Below are positions 53,593 to 62,412 of a stretch of DNA of 64,000 nt, piece by piece. Under the pieces are notes generated by a model. It searched no databases. It was not told the DNA's origin and saw nothing but the letters and a program-made list of their open reading frames with translations. The stretch's first letter is position 1; each line of letters opens with the position of its first letter. The position numbers and the translations under genes were made by a program. Origin of the DNA: Rhodanobacteraceae bacterium (GTDB lineage: Bacteria; Pseudomonadota; Gammaproteobacteria; Xanthomonadales; Rhodanobacteraceae); assembly GCA_009996615.1 (NCBI GenBank), contig JAACZU010000007.1, positions 62,001 to 126,000 on the forward strand, given 5' to 3'.

Positions 53593-54263
53593 CCTCGTTC
53601 TCCGACCCGACGGCTGTATCCGGTTATGCGGAAAGAACCGCGAGGATCGTGCCGGGCCTTCGCGACCTGCACCGGATGGCGGGTGTGCTGCTGGCCGAAC
53701 ACGCGCCGGCCGACGCGCGCATCCTGGTGCTCGGCGCCGGCGGCGGGCTGGAACTGAAGGTCCTCGCCGGAATGCAGCCCGGCTGGCAGTTCGACGGCGT
53801 CGATCCCTCCGCAGAGATGCTCGAACTCGCCCGCAAGATCCTGGGCTCGATGGTGTCTCGCGTGTGCTTGCACGAGGGCTATATCGACAGCGCCCCCAAG
53901 GGGCCCTTCGATGGCGCGACCTGCCTGCTGACATTGCATTTCCTGCCGCCAGCCGAGCGCCTGAAGACGCTGCAGCAGATGCACCTGCGACTCAAGCCCG
54001 GTGCGCCCCTTGTCGTCGCGCACCACAGCTTTCCCGGCGAAGATCCCGGTCGGGACAGATGGCTCTCGCGCAATGCGGCGTTCGCGGCTACTTCCGGCGT
54101 ACCCGTGCGTCAAGCCGAAGGCAGCATCGCGGCGATCAAGGAACGGCTGCCCGTGCTTTCGCCCGTGCAGGATGTCGATCTGCTCCGCGAGGCTGGATTC
54201 ACGGACATCGACCTTTTCTATTGCGCGTTCACCTTCAAGGGTTGGGTCGCCCATCGAGCATGA
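53589..54263 (+). CDS. Class I SAM-dependent methyltransferase
   Basis: A 224-aa methyltransferase. Seen: ILVLGAGGGLELKVLA (motif I), FDGVDPSAEMLELARK (motif II region), and CLLTLHFLPPAERLKTLQQM (in parts). The type is that of small-molecule methylases. Its ATG overlaps the stop of the flavoprotein (ATGA); the three genes form one operon. Confidence 0.88.
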   Translation: MTSFSDPTAVSGYAERTARIVPGLRDLHRMAGVLLAEHAPADARILVLGAGGGLELKVLAGMQPGWQFDGVDPSAEMLELARKILGSMVSRVCLHEGYIDSAPKGPFDGATCLLTLHFLPPAERLKTLQQMHLRLKPGAPLVVAHHSFPGEDPGRDRWLSRNAAFAATSGVPVRQAEGSIAAIKERLPVLSPVQDVDLLREAGFTDIDLFYCAFTFKGWVAHRA

Positions 54264-54328
54264 GGGGGTATCGACGATGCAAGACATAGGGTCGGCAGGT
54301 GCGCTGCCCGTGTGTGGCGAGGAGACTC

Positions 54329-56125
54329 CTAGCCGCGCGCCAGGGACAGGTAGGGGTTGTCCGGCGGGACTTCCGCGAACAATGCCGAAGGCGCCGCCAA
54401 CAGATAGCCGTGCAACCGCCGCGACTTGCGCGGTCCTGTGACATCGCAGGTCCAGATGTTCAGGCCGCTGTCCTGTTTGCGGTGCAGCCCCAGCTTCTCG
54501 AAGCGCTTTTGCACCCATTGCCAGTCGTGCAGATCGTCCTGTCGGGCCAGCGCCTGGATCTCCGGATGTTCCTGCACGTAGCGCTGGAAGACGCCGGGGC
54601 TGACCAGGTACGCCGTGCCATCGACGGTATGCACCAGTGCCTTCGCATCGTTGATGATGAGCTTGCGCGACTCGATGCCTTGCCTGAGCCAGGCGATGAA
54701 GGCTTCCCCGGACGGCGTGGCCTTCGCGGGAGCCGGCATCGTGGCAGGACCGGTCAGCGCCGAATGGGTCACTGTCACAGTTGCTCCGGCGGATGGTGAC
54801 GGCGGTTCCGCGCTGGCGGACGATGCACCGGCGGTGGCTGCGTCGGACGCATCGAGCATCGACAGCAGATCGGAGACCGGGTCCGCGAGCCCGGCCGGGG
54901 AATCCGCCACCCCAGGGGGCGGTGAGGTGGCCGCGATGCCGGCGGAGGCCGGCGCTGCCTCATCGCCAGGGAGGGGCTCTTCAGTCGTGACCGTGCCGGC
55001 GAACGGTGCGGGACGCTCGCCCGACTCCCAGATCAAGGCCGGCGACAGGCGCAGGAAGGTAAAGCTGTGCGACCAGCCGGTGCCGCTCGTGACGGTCGCC
55101 CGCCAGATCGCCTTCCCATCCGGGGCGGGCTGCACGATGCCATGGTCCTGGAGCACCGAGAAGACGGCGGTGTTGTTCGATGGGATGCCTTCGATGCCCT
55201 GCGACAGGAGATGCGCGCGCAGTTTGTCGCTGACCGTCTTGCTGACGAGCCAGAGTGCGTCCTGGGTCAGCCATCCATCCGACGGGCCGCCGGGCTGGTT
55301 CAGCTTGAACTCCTCGCGCAGCAGGTAGCGTAGGCCATCCAGCAGCTTGCGCTGCAGCGCATGCTTCGGCGCCGCCATGGCCCTGGCCGGATCACCGCCG
55401 AGCGCCAGGGCCACCGATGCCTGGTCGGCCTTGACGACCAGCTCGCCCAGCGTGCCGGCATGCTCGTACTGGCCCGCCAGGACGTAGAGCAGCGCCGACC
55501 ATAGATCGTGGTAGTCGCTCAGCCAGTCGAGGATGCCGGCATCGAGCACACGGGTGTAGAGCAGCCCAGTGGCGGCGCCATGCAGCCGGTACTCGCGATC
55601 CGTCCGGTAACGAAAGCGGTACGGCTGCCGCAGCGGCCCGTGCCAGGGGTGCCAGACCAGGCCATCGGCCTGCTCGACGTGCAGGTCGACCGCGATCTTG
55701 CCAATGTCGTGCAGCAGCGCGGCGTAGGCGGTACCGGCGGTCCAGGCCTCGGCTTGCGCGGCCTGGGCCTCGGGCGAGGCGCCGGCCGGGAGCAAGTGGG
55801 ACTGCCTCAGTTTGAGCGCGTAGGCCACGATCTCCAGGCCGTGGTCCAGCATGCCGCCCGGCCAGGCATGGTGATGCGCCTCCGAGGCCGGGAACTGCTG
55901 GACCAGCTCGGCGTAGCGCTCCAGTGGCGCCAGGTACAGCGAGCGGAACTGCCGACGCGACAGCGAGGTGCGCTGCCAGATGTGTTCCAGCAATCGCTGC
56001 CGGCGCGGCTCCGCCAGCAGCGATGTGGCCGACTGCGGCCGGGTCAACCCTTTGGCAGGCTCGACGGGAGGCGGCGCCGCGGCGTTGGCCAGCGGCACCC
56101 GTTTGCGCTGGAACAGCGAAAGCAT
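54329..56125 (-). CDS. ICE relaxase, MobH/TraI type (PFGI-1 class)
   Basis: A 598-aa relaxase that nicks DNA to start conjugative transfer. Seen: HHHAWPGGMLDHGLE (metal-binding HD-like block), LLHDIGKIAVDLHV, WHPWHGPL and YDHDLWSALLY-like segments (SDYHDLWSALLYVL) making the TraI_2 domain (about 30-320), then an S/P/A linker and a C-terminal domain with SRKLIINDAKALVHTVDG. I start at MLSLFQRKRV, which follows an AGGA. It is the first of the conserved transfer genes from this end. Confidence 0.87.
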   Translation of the reverse strand: MLSLFQRKRVPLANAAAPPPVEPAKGLTRPQSATSLLAEPRRQRLLEHIWQRTSLSRRQFRSLYLAPLERYAELVQQFPASEAHHHAWPGGMLDHGLEIVAYALKLRQSHLLPAGASPEAQAAQAEAWTAGTAYAALLHDIGKIAVDLHVEQADGLVWHPWHGPLRQPYRFRYRTDREYRLHGAATGLLYTRVLDAGILDWLSDYHDLWSALLYVLAGQYEHAGTLGELVVKADQASVALALGGDPARAMAAPKHALQRKLLDGLRYLLREEFKLNQPGGPSDGWLTQDALWLVSKTVSDKLRAHLLSQGIEGIPSNNTAVFSVLQDHGIVQPAPDGKAIWRATVTSGTGWSHSFTFLRLSPALIWESGERPAPFAGTVTTEEPLPGDEAAPASAGIAATSPPPGVADSPAGLADPVSDLLSMLDASDAATAGASSASAEPPSPSAGATVTVTHSALTGPATMPAPAKATPSGEAFIAWLRQGIESRKLIINDAKALVHTVDGTAYLVSPGVFQRYVQEHPEIQALARQDDLHDWQWVQKRFEKLGLHRKQDSGLNIWTCDVTGPRKSRRLHGYLLAAPSALFAEVPPDNPYLSLARG

Positions 56126-56400
56126 GGCGACATCCTGGTGATGGGCTGGCCGGAGGAGCCTTTTGGCCTTTTCGGGTAGGGCCTTTCCCGTTGAGGCCAT
56201 TCCCTTGCCCCTTCCCCAGCCCTTTGGCCTTCGACAAGCCCTTTGGTATAGGGGCAGTTGGCTTCGTGTGCCGCAATCAATGCGGAGCCCGTGCGCTCCA
56301 GGATCGGACGGAACAAGCACTGTGTTTTCACCGGATCAGGCAGTTTCAACCGGCGCTGAAAGCACGGCAGGCCCTGAAACCCCTGCGCCCGAAGGCATGC
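56126..56400. other. Noncoding DNA upstream of the relaxase gene, possible oriT
   Basis: No gene seen. The minus strand is strongly purine-rich, with recurring GGCC/AAAGG pieces (for example CCTTTTGGCC, CCCTTTGGCC, CCCTTTGG). The origin of transfer often lies close to the relaxase gene, so this is the best place in the window; no nick site can be named. Confidence 0.3.
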
Positions 56401-56456
56401 TTGTCGGGAATGAAGTAAGGAAGTAAGATTTCCTTTGAAACTTACGGAGGCCTCCC
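56401..56456 (+). promoter_or_regulatory. Promoter and possible operator of the toxin-antitoxin pair
   Basis: TTGTCG (56401-56406), 17-base spacer, TAAGAT (56424-56429). Over and after it lies a partial palindrome (AAGGAAGTAAGATTTCCTT) and a GTAAG...CTTAC pair; the GGAGG before the antitoxin ATG is at 56446-56450. An AbrB-type antitoxin would be expected to bind here. Confidence 0.5.
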
Positions 56457-56675
56457 ATGCTTGCCAAGCTCACTTCGAAAAATCAGATCACGCTGCCCAA
56501 GGCGGCCGTGTCCGGCGTGGATGCGGCGGAGTACTTCGACGTAACCGTCGAGGGCGGCCGGATCATCCTGACGCCGGTGCGGGTTCAGAAGGCCCAGGCC
56601 GTGCGCGAGAAGCTGGAGCAACTCGGGATCACCGAGCAGGACGTCGAGGATGCCGTGGCCTGGGCGCGGCGCTGA
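56457..56675 (+). CDS. AbrB/MazE-type antitoxin
   Basis: A 72-aa DNA-binding protein. Seen: LTSKNQITLPKAAVSG and YFDVTVEGGRIILTPVRV, a full AbrB swapped-hairpin domain, then a helical tail that would wrap the toxin. Its stop overlaps the PIN-toxin start (ATGA). Confidence 0.88.
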   Translation: MLAKLTSKNQITLPKAAVSGVDAAEYFDVTVEGGRIILTPVRVQKAQAVREKLEQLGITEQDVEDAVAWARR

Positions 56676-57088
56676 TGCGCAGGGTCGTGCTCGACACCAA
56701 CATCGTGCTGTCGGCGCTGGTCTTCAATGCAGGACGCCTGGCCTGGATACGCCATGCCTGGCAGCAACAGCAGTTGCAGCCGCTGGTCTGCCGGGAGACG
56801 GCCAGTGAACTCCTGCGCGTCCTGGCCTATCCCAAGTTCAAGCTGTCGACCTTGGAACAGCAGGAGTTGCTGGCGGACTTCCTGCCCTACGCCGATGTGG
56901 TGGAACTGCCGATGCCATGGCCCGACCTGCCGGCCTGCCGCGACGAGAAGGACCAGGTGTTCCTGGTGCTCGCGCATGTCGGCAAGGCGGATGCGTTGAT
57001 CACAGGCGATGCGGACATTCTCGCCATGCGAGAGGACTTTCCCGGCTTGATCATGAGCGCCGAAGCATTCGCGGCGCGGCAGGCATGA
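56675..57088 (+). CDS. PIN-domain toxin (TIGR00305 type)
   Basis: A 137-aa putative ribonuclease. Seen: VVLDTNIVLSALVF (first acidic site), ETASELLRVLAYPKF, CRDEKDQVFLVLA (second), and DALITGDADIL (third); these Asp/Glu residues bind the metal. The pair with the AbrB protein should work as a maintenance or abortive module within the ICE. Confidence 0.9.
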   Translation: MRRVVLDTNIVLSALVFNAGRLAWIRHAWQQQQLQPLVCRETASELLRVLAYPKFKLSTLEQQELLADFLPYADVVELPMPWPDLPACRDEKDQVFLVLAHVGKADALITGDADILAMREDFPGLIMSAEAFAARQA

Positions 57089-57144
57089 AGGAGACCGGCA
57101 CCGCCATGCCCAACGACCGTGGAACGACCATGAGGTAGCCAACC

Positions 57145-57516
57145 ATGAAGCACACCGCAGGCATGACCATCGCAGCGCGACTCGGCCGCTGGCTGGGCGG
57201 CGTATGGCGCGGTTGGCTGCGCGCGGAGCGTCGGGTGCATCGATGGCTGATGGCGCAAGGACTGCCGGCGGGCGGTGCAGCGGTGCTGATCTGGGGGGGC
57301 AAGCTGGCGACCCTTGGGGTGTTGCTGTACATCGCGGTCTGGGCGGCGCTGTTGCCGGTCGCTCTCGTCGTGGCAGCCAGGATGGCGGAGCAAGCGCCGC
57401 AAGGCGACGATGATTTCCTCGGACGCAAGGCCGAAGAGCTGGATCATCGCGAAAGCCTTGCCTACGACCCCATCAACTACAGCGATGACCCAGATCCACG
57501 ATTCGAAGACGATTGA
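57145..57516 (+). CDS. DUF3742 family ICE protein
   Basis: A 123-aa membrane-associated protein. Seen: basic N end (ARLGRWLGGVWRGWLRAERR), one long hydrophobic segment (ATLGVLLYIAVWAALLPVALVV, residues about 54-77, in parts), and the acidic tail ending PDPRFEDD. It belongs to the set found in PFGI-1/ICEclc elements; function not known. It is on the opposite strand from the transfer genes around it. Confidence 0.8.
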   Translation: MKHTAGMTIAARLGRWLGGVWRGWLRAERRVHRWLMAQGLPAGGAAVLIWGGKLATLGVLLYIAVWAALLPVALVVAARMAEQAPQGDDDFLGRKAEELDHRESLAYDPINYSDDPDPRFEDD

Positions 57517-57530
57517 ACCGGCACTTGGAG

Positions 57531-59054
57531 CTATTTCTGCTTGGCCGCACTGATCATCAAGCCTGCTCCCCTGCCACCAGCTTGTCCGGCATCTCGTGTC
57601 CCTGTACTCAATCCTTGAAGCACATTGCCTGCACGGACACCAGCCCAGGCCAGTGCTGCAACCCAGAACGTGGGCAATACCAAGAACATCGTGGCCATCA
57701 CGAAGTTCAGCAGCATGTCTCCGAAGGTGTTGTTGAGGCCAACCAGCGGATCGAAGTTCGTGTGCGGCCGGTTCCAGCCCCACCCCCAGCCGTAGAGCGC
57801 ATCCAGGATCGTCGAGTCGATCCAGCGGGCGAGCTGAAACCAGAAGTCGGTGAAGAACAGCGCGAACTGCACCACGCTCACCGTGACCACGGTCTTGAGG
57901 TCATAGGTGCCGATCAGCAGCACCAGCGGGATGCAGATGACCAGCGCCATCTTGAGCAGGGACAGCACCATCGGCAGCGCCTGCCGCACCACGTCCATCG
58001 CCGGGAAATAGCCCAGTGATCCGGCGGTCAGCCCGACGTCACTGGCGGCGCGCGTGACGATGTTGGGCAGTGTCATGTCGATCTGGCCACCGTAGTCCGT
58101 GTAGACCGCCCCCCGGTTGAGCTTCTGTTGCCGAGGGCTCGCGACGGCACGGATCACCGCGTCGTTGACCTCGGCCTGGCTCAGGAAGCCCGCCCAGCCG
58201 GCCAGTCGCGTCAGCAGGTTGGGATCGACCTGGGCCAGCAGTCGTGTCCGCAGGCCGTGGCCGGCGTCGGACCACCACTGCCGGCAGGTCGGGTAGCCGC
58301 CCCCGCCGGGCACCTGGGCCAGGCCGGCGTCGCGCGTGGCGTCGAACGGCCAGGCATCGCGCGGTGTCCTGGAGCGGTAGCTGTCGTAGAAGCCGGCGGT
58401 GCCGACGAAGTAGCTGGAGCCGATCCAGGTGACGTCGTGCATCTGCTCCTCGCTCAGGCTGGGCCGGGTCATGAACAGCTTGGCGCGGGCGGGGCCGTAG
58501 CAGTCGCGGGTGAAGTCGCTGACCTCCTGGGCCAGCACCGGATCGTCGATGCGGGTCGCGTCGATGTCCATGCGGATCTGCCGCAGGTCGGTGCCGCAGG
58601 GAATGGCCGCGACCGAGGCGCCGGTGATCGCGCGCGAGATCGCGTGCATGGCGAACCACCACACCGGCACCTTGGCCGATTGGTTGTTGATCGTGCTGAA
58701 CGATTGCGACCAGCCTGTATCGGTCGGCTCCGGGACATTCACCTGGCACTGGGTCGAACGCGAGCGGTCGTACTTGATGGTGTTGAAATCGACATCGATG
58801 AAGGGGATGCCCGCGAACATGATCACCACGATGGCGACGAAGACGCGGTTCTCGATGCGGGCCGAGGACAGCACGCCCTTGTTGCCCTCGTCGGCGCCTT
58901 CCGCGCGGGCCTTCAGCCATTCCTGGATGACGATCGCCAGGAACGGGATGGCGAACATGCCGCTGGCGACCAGCACCGACCAGATGCCGTTGTGGACCAC
59001 CCAGGACACCAGCGTCAGGTAGTACTCCAGGTAGTCGGTGGTGTACAGCGTCAT
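57531..59054 (-). CDS. TraG N-terminal-domain protein (ICE mating-pair stabilisation)
   Basis: A 507-aa inner-membrane protein. Seen: N-terminal helices (YYLTLVSWVVHNGIWSVL, MFAIPFLAIVIQEWLK), FVAIVVIMFAGIPFIDVDF, a periplasmic loop with CYGPARAKLF and YPTCRQWW (likely disulfide), several helices near 360-470 (LKMALVICIPLVLLIGTYD; FVMATMFLVLPTFWVAAL), and a basic end. TraG-N proteins act in pilus assembly and mating-pair stabilisation. Gene order matches the PFGI-1/ICEclc class. Confidence 0.87.
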   Translation of the reverse strand: MTLYTTDYLEYYLTLVSWVVHNGIWSVLVASGMFAIPFLAIVIQEWLKARAEGADEGNKGVLSSARIENRVFVAIVVIMFAGIPFIDVDFNTIKYDRSRSTQCQVNVPEPTDTGWSQSFSTINNQSAKVPVWWFAMHAISRAITGASVAAIPCGTDLRQIRMDIDATRIDDPVLAQEVSDFTRDCYGPARAKLFMTRPSLSEEQMHDVTWIGSSYFVGTAGFYDSYRSRTPRDAWPFDATRDAGLAQVPGGGGYPTCRQWWSDAGHGLRTRLLAQVDPNLLTRLAGWAGFLSQAEVNDAVIRAVASPRQQKLNRGAVYTDYGGQIDMTLPNIVTRAASDVGLTAGSLGYFPAMDVVRQALPMVLSLLKMALVICIPLVLLIGTYDLKTVVTVSVVQFALFFTDFWFQLARWIDSTILDALYGWGWGWNRPHTNFDPLVGLNNTFGDMLLNFVMATMFLVLPTFWVAALAWAGVRAGNVLQGLSTGTRDAGQAGGRGAGLMISAAKQK

Positions 59055-59067
59055 GGCGAACCTCGCG

Positions 59068-59418
59068 CTACCGTGCCTGCATCAGCAGGCTGGCTTCCAG
59101 CACGATCACGGCGACGATGGCCGCAACCTCCGCGCGCAGCAGCCGCAGCCCGGCAGCGCGCTCCGGTTCCCGCGCGCGCAGGCGACGGCGCATCCAGAGC
59201 CAACCCCAGGCGGTGGCGGCGTACAGCAACAAGCGCCAGGCCAGGAAGGCCCCGGATTGCGCCGCCATCCAGCGCTGCCAGCCCTCGATGCCGCCCGCGA
59301 TGCGGATGCCGACCACATTGACGGCGGTCGCGGCGATCAGCAGCGACACCGCCCACGCCAGCACCAGAATGGCACGCCGGCTGGACAGCCAGCGCAGGCA
59401 CCGCCCCACGGTATTCAT
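59068..59418 (-). CDS. Small ICE membrane protein
   Basis: A 116-aa protein with three hydrophobic stretches (AILVLAWAVSLLIAATAVNVV; FLAWRLLLYAATAWGWLWM; AAIVAVIVLEASLLMQA). I do not know the family. It is the small gene usually found between TraG-N and the PFL_4711-type gene; its start overlaps the upstream gene's stop by four bases. Confidence 0.72.
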   Translation of the reverse strand: MNTVGRCLRWLSSRRAILVLAWAVSLLIAATAVNVVGIRIAGGIEGWQRWMAAQSGAFLAWRLLLYAATAWGWLWMRRRLRAREPERAAGLRLLRAEVAAIVAVIVLEASLLMQAR

Positions 59419-60812
59419 GGATGGCTTGCGCCGGACGGCGGCCGCTGCAGTTCATCGACCCGATTGCGTACCGGGTCACCCTCGTAGATGCCACGCGCAC
59501 CGGCGGCGCGGGTGCTGTGGCGCTGGATGATCGCCATCGGCGAGTTGCTGGCCAGTTCGCGGCGCAGTTCCAGCTCTGCCTTCAGGTTGTGAATCTCGCG
59601 ATCGAGGATGTCGCTTTCGTGGGTGACGGCCTTCTGGGCCAGTTCGTTGGCGGCCACGTTGGGCTCCTTGCGCCCGGTCAACAGCGTGCGTTGCAGCAGC
59701 AGCGCCTTCTCCAGCACGCTGGCCAGCGCAACCTCCGAGGCCAGGCGCCGAGCCAGGATGTCCTGGTCCGTCTCGTCGCGAAGGGCCTCGATCACGCCAC
59801 GGGTGATGGGCAGCGACGCGCTGCTCGCAGCCTGCAGGTTCTGCGCCGTGGTCGGACGGCTGCCGGCGACCAGTTCCTGCAGGGCCTGCAGCTTGTCCTC
59901 GTATTCCTCCTGGATCAGCGGGGTCAGGCCAACGCCCGGCGTGGTGACGGTCTTGGTGCAGGCATCGCAGGTGCGCTGCTCCTGCTCCCCCAGCACGCGA
60001 ATGGCCCAGGCCGCGGCGGCATCGGGCGAACTCCAGGTCTGGCATGCCAGGTTGCCGCCGCAACTGGCTTGCGGAATCGAACTGGTGTCGCCGACGCCAC
60101 GGCCGTTGAGCAGGTTGTAGCCGGCGCGGGTCACGTCGCCGACCACGCGCACCGGACGTTGGCCCGCGCCGCCGGCGTTGTCTCCGCCGACCCAAGGAAC
60201 ACCATTGTTGCCACGGTTCGCCTCGGCATCGTCGATCGCCGAAACCGCATCTGTGCTCGCGACGGCCTGCTTCAGCGCCATGCCTTCGGCAAGCTGGTCC
60301 CAACCGAGTTGCCCACCCGCCATGTCGGCCATACGGTTGGCGATGGCACGGCAGGTCAGCTTACTGCGATCGAAATCCAGCCTGGCTTGCAGCACCCCAT
60401 TGGTCAACAGGTTGTACAGCCCTGGATCGGCGCGCTGGATGATCAAGGCGGGCAGTGACGCCACGGCAGCGGTGGCGTTCTGGATCACCGAGGACATGAT
60501 GGCCTGGAAGCCGTTGGTGATGCCGTTCAACTGGTTCTGCAATGTGGTGGTGATGCTCATGTCGCCACAGATCAGGTTGCTGTTCCAGCCGACGCCAACA
60601 CCGATGGAGTGCATGTTGGCCGCACCGCTCATGGACACCGCGCGGCCGCCCCCAATGCTGTAGAGCACGTCGTCGCCGATCACGCTGCCCTGATGCTGGA
60701 CGCCGTACTCGTTGACGCTGGTCTGCGCCCCGGCGCTGGAGTAGCTCAGTGCTGCGACAACGGCCAATGCGGCGTACAGAAATCGACGGGCGCTCGAAAA
60801 TGGAGTCGTCAT
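59415..60812 (-). CDS. ICE conserved protein, PFL_4711 type (TIGR03755)
   Basis: A 465-aa secreted or periplasmic protein of conjugative elements. Seen: signal peptide (MTTPFSSARRFLYAALAVVAALSYSSAGA in parts), G-rich YSIGGGRAV and SIGVGVGWNSNLICGDMS, paired Cys (CDACTKTVTTPGVG; CGGNLACQTW), and long helices near the C end (ESDILDREIHNLKAELELRRE in parts). It is a proposed part of the TraH-like assembly apparatus. Translation is coupled with the small gene downstream. Confidence 0.83.
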   Translation of the reverse strand: MTTPFSSARRFLYAALAVVAALSYSSAGAQTSVNEYGVQHQGSVIGDDVLYSIGGGRAVSMSGAANMHSIGVGVGWNSNLICGDMSITTTLQNQLNGITNGFQAIMSSVIQNATAAVASLPALIIQRADPGLYNLLTNGVLQARLDFDRSKLTCRAIANRMADMAGGQLGWDQLAEGMALKQAVASTDAVSAIDDAEANRGNNGVPWVGGDNAGGAGQRPVRVVGDVTRAGYNLLNGRGVGDTSSIPQASCGGNLACQTWSSPDAAAAWAIRVLGEQEQRTCDACTKTVTTPGVGLTPLIQEEYEDKLQALQELVAGSRPTTAQNLQAASSASLPITRGVIEALRDETDQDILARRLASEVALASVLEKALLLQRTLLTGRKEPNVAANELAQKAVTHESDILDREIHNLKAELELRRELASNSPMAIIQRHSTRAAGARGIYEGDPVRNRVDELQRPPSGASHP

Positions 60813-60823
60813 GGCACCGGGCC

Positions 60824-61774
60824 TCACAGGAAATCGACGCTGCCGAGGAACACCTGGCCGCGGCGCTGGCAGCAGCTATAGGGGCGCCACAATGCCCAGG
60901 CGTAGTCGCCCTGCCGGGCCTGCACCTTGGCATTGCCGTGGGGGAATACGGCGCAACTGCTGGACAGCGTGGGGGTCAGCTCCTGCCACTTGCCCGTGGC
61001 GGCATCGGTTTCCATCAGGGCACCGGCCGGCCAGTAGCCATCGCGCGAACTGGCGAGCAAGGGCTGGTACACGTGAATCTGGTTGCGGCGCGTCACGATG
61101 TCACCCGCGCGCTGGGCGACCACGGCCGCGGCCTTGTGGTCATCCACCTGGTGCAGGAAGCCGCCACGCGGATAGACGTTGCCCCAGAGATTCAGGCCCG
61201 TGCGCGTGCCGATCTCGCGCCGGCCGGGAATCAGTGCTTCCGGATACAGCGCCTCGGGGATGCTGTAGCGCCATGCCAGCGTGTCGAGCGTGCTCAGCAG
61301 ATAGGGCATGAAGGCGGTACCGGCACCCTCGCAGGTGTAGCCGGAGGCGCTGGCGAACTGGCTGAACACATGGCCGCCGGGATGGCCGATGACGTCGGCG
61401 TTCTTGAACTTCGCCAGGTTGTTCTCGTGATCCTCGTTGGTGGTGCCGTCGCCACCGGCCTTCGCGGTCGGGTTCGGCAGGCTCATCGCCCGCACCTCGA
61501 CCCAAGGGTTCTCGCCGGTGTTCGAGTAGCTCGATACCACGGCATCCGGAATGTAGTGGCGCACCTTGACCGAGGTGCGCACGGTGCATCCCGTCCAGGT
61601 GCAATAGAGCCAGTAGCAGATGCCGGTGACGCGGTACTCCAGGCAATCCGGCGACAGGGTGGAGGCCACGATGGTGGCGGTGTTCAGTGCAAAGGACGAT
61701 GCGGAACACCCCAGTAACAGCGTTGCGATGGCCAACCGCTGGCGTCGGGATGGTGCGAACGGACGCCTCGTCAT
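60824..61774 (-). CDS. ICE conserved protein, PFL_4710 type (TraU-like, TIGR03756)
   Basis: A 316-aa exported protein. Seen: signal peptide (RLAIATLLLGCSASSFA), many cysteines in YRVTGICYWLYCTWTGCTV and YSCCQRRGQVFLG, and ENPWVEVRAMS. TraU-type proteins need disulfides and take part in mating-pair formation. Overlaps the PFL_4709-type gene by four bases. Confidence 0.84.
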   Translation of the reverse strand: MTRRPFAPSRRQRLAIATLLLGCSASSFALNTATIVASTLSPDCLEYRVTGICYWLYCTWTGCTVRTSVKVRHYIPDAVVSSYSNTGENPWVEVRAMSLPNPTAKAGGDGTTNEDHENNLAKFKNADVIGHPGGHVFSQFASASGYTCEGAGTAFMPYLLSTLDTLAWRYSIPEALYPEALIPGRREIGTRTGLNLWGNVYPRGGFLHQVDDHKAAAVVAQRAGDIVTRRNQIHVYQPLLASSRDGYWPAGALMETDAATGKWQELTPTLSSSCAVFPHGNAKVQARQGDYAWALWRPYSCCQRRGQVFLGSVDFL

Positions 61775-62208
61775 GGCTGCGTCCTCCGGTATTGGTCGAT
61801 GCGGGAAACCGCACGGGCCACGTCCGTCTCGCCATAGATCACGTATCGGCGATCCACCACGATGGCGGGAACCTTGGTGACGCCAAGGCTCCAGGCATCG
61901 GCAATGCCCTGGTAGGCGGTGCCGATCCTTCGCTGCATGTCTGCACCGCCCAGCTTCAGCCGTTGCTGGACGATGGCGCTGGCGCGCTCAGGATCGGTGG
62001 GCAGGTTGTCGGCCAGCTCCGCTTCGAGCACCGCGGCCGCGTCCAGGATAAGGTGTCGGTCAGCCTGGCCAAGGACCGGATGATGCGAGTCGGTAACGAC
62101 CCATACTTCCGCCGCGGCGGCGCGGGTGGCCAACGTCAGGATGGCAATGCCCGCAGCAAGCCATGCTGGGCGGGTGCGAGTGGCATGAGGAACAGCGCAA
62201 GAGTCCAT
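61771..62208 (-). CDS. ICE conserved protein, PFL_4709 type (TIGR03757)
   Basis: A 145-aa exported protein. Seen: signal region (LAAGIAILTLATRAAA), a thioredoxin-like middle (AEVWVVTDSHHPV, LPTDPERASAIVQQRLK, VTKVPAIVVDRRYVIYGETDV) without a CxxC pair. It probably helps the cysteine-rich TraU-like partner that follows. I start at MDSCAV. The gap 62209-62412 to the next gene shows nothing I can identify. Confidence 0.8.
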   Translation of the reverse strand: MDSCAVPHATRTRPAWLAAGIAILTLATRAAAAEVWVVTDSHHPVLGQADRHLILDAAAVLEAELADNLPTDPERASAIVQQRLKLGGADMQRRIGTAYQGIADAWSLGVTKVPAIVVDRRYVIYGETDVARAVSRIDQYRRTQP

Positions 62209-62412
62209 GAGACAACACCGGAGGGAAGCCAATCCGGTGACAGTCGAACCGAAATCCGGCTTCGACACGACAAACAATCCGGAGACCGCCTCATCCCGTT
62301 TTCGCCATCCCTGTCATCGCGTGATCACCCCAAACGGTGCCTGCGAGTGCGCCTGCGACAAGGACGTTTTCGGATCGACAGCCAAGACGGCCGCCGCACG
62401 TTCGTCTCGCCT

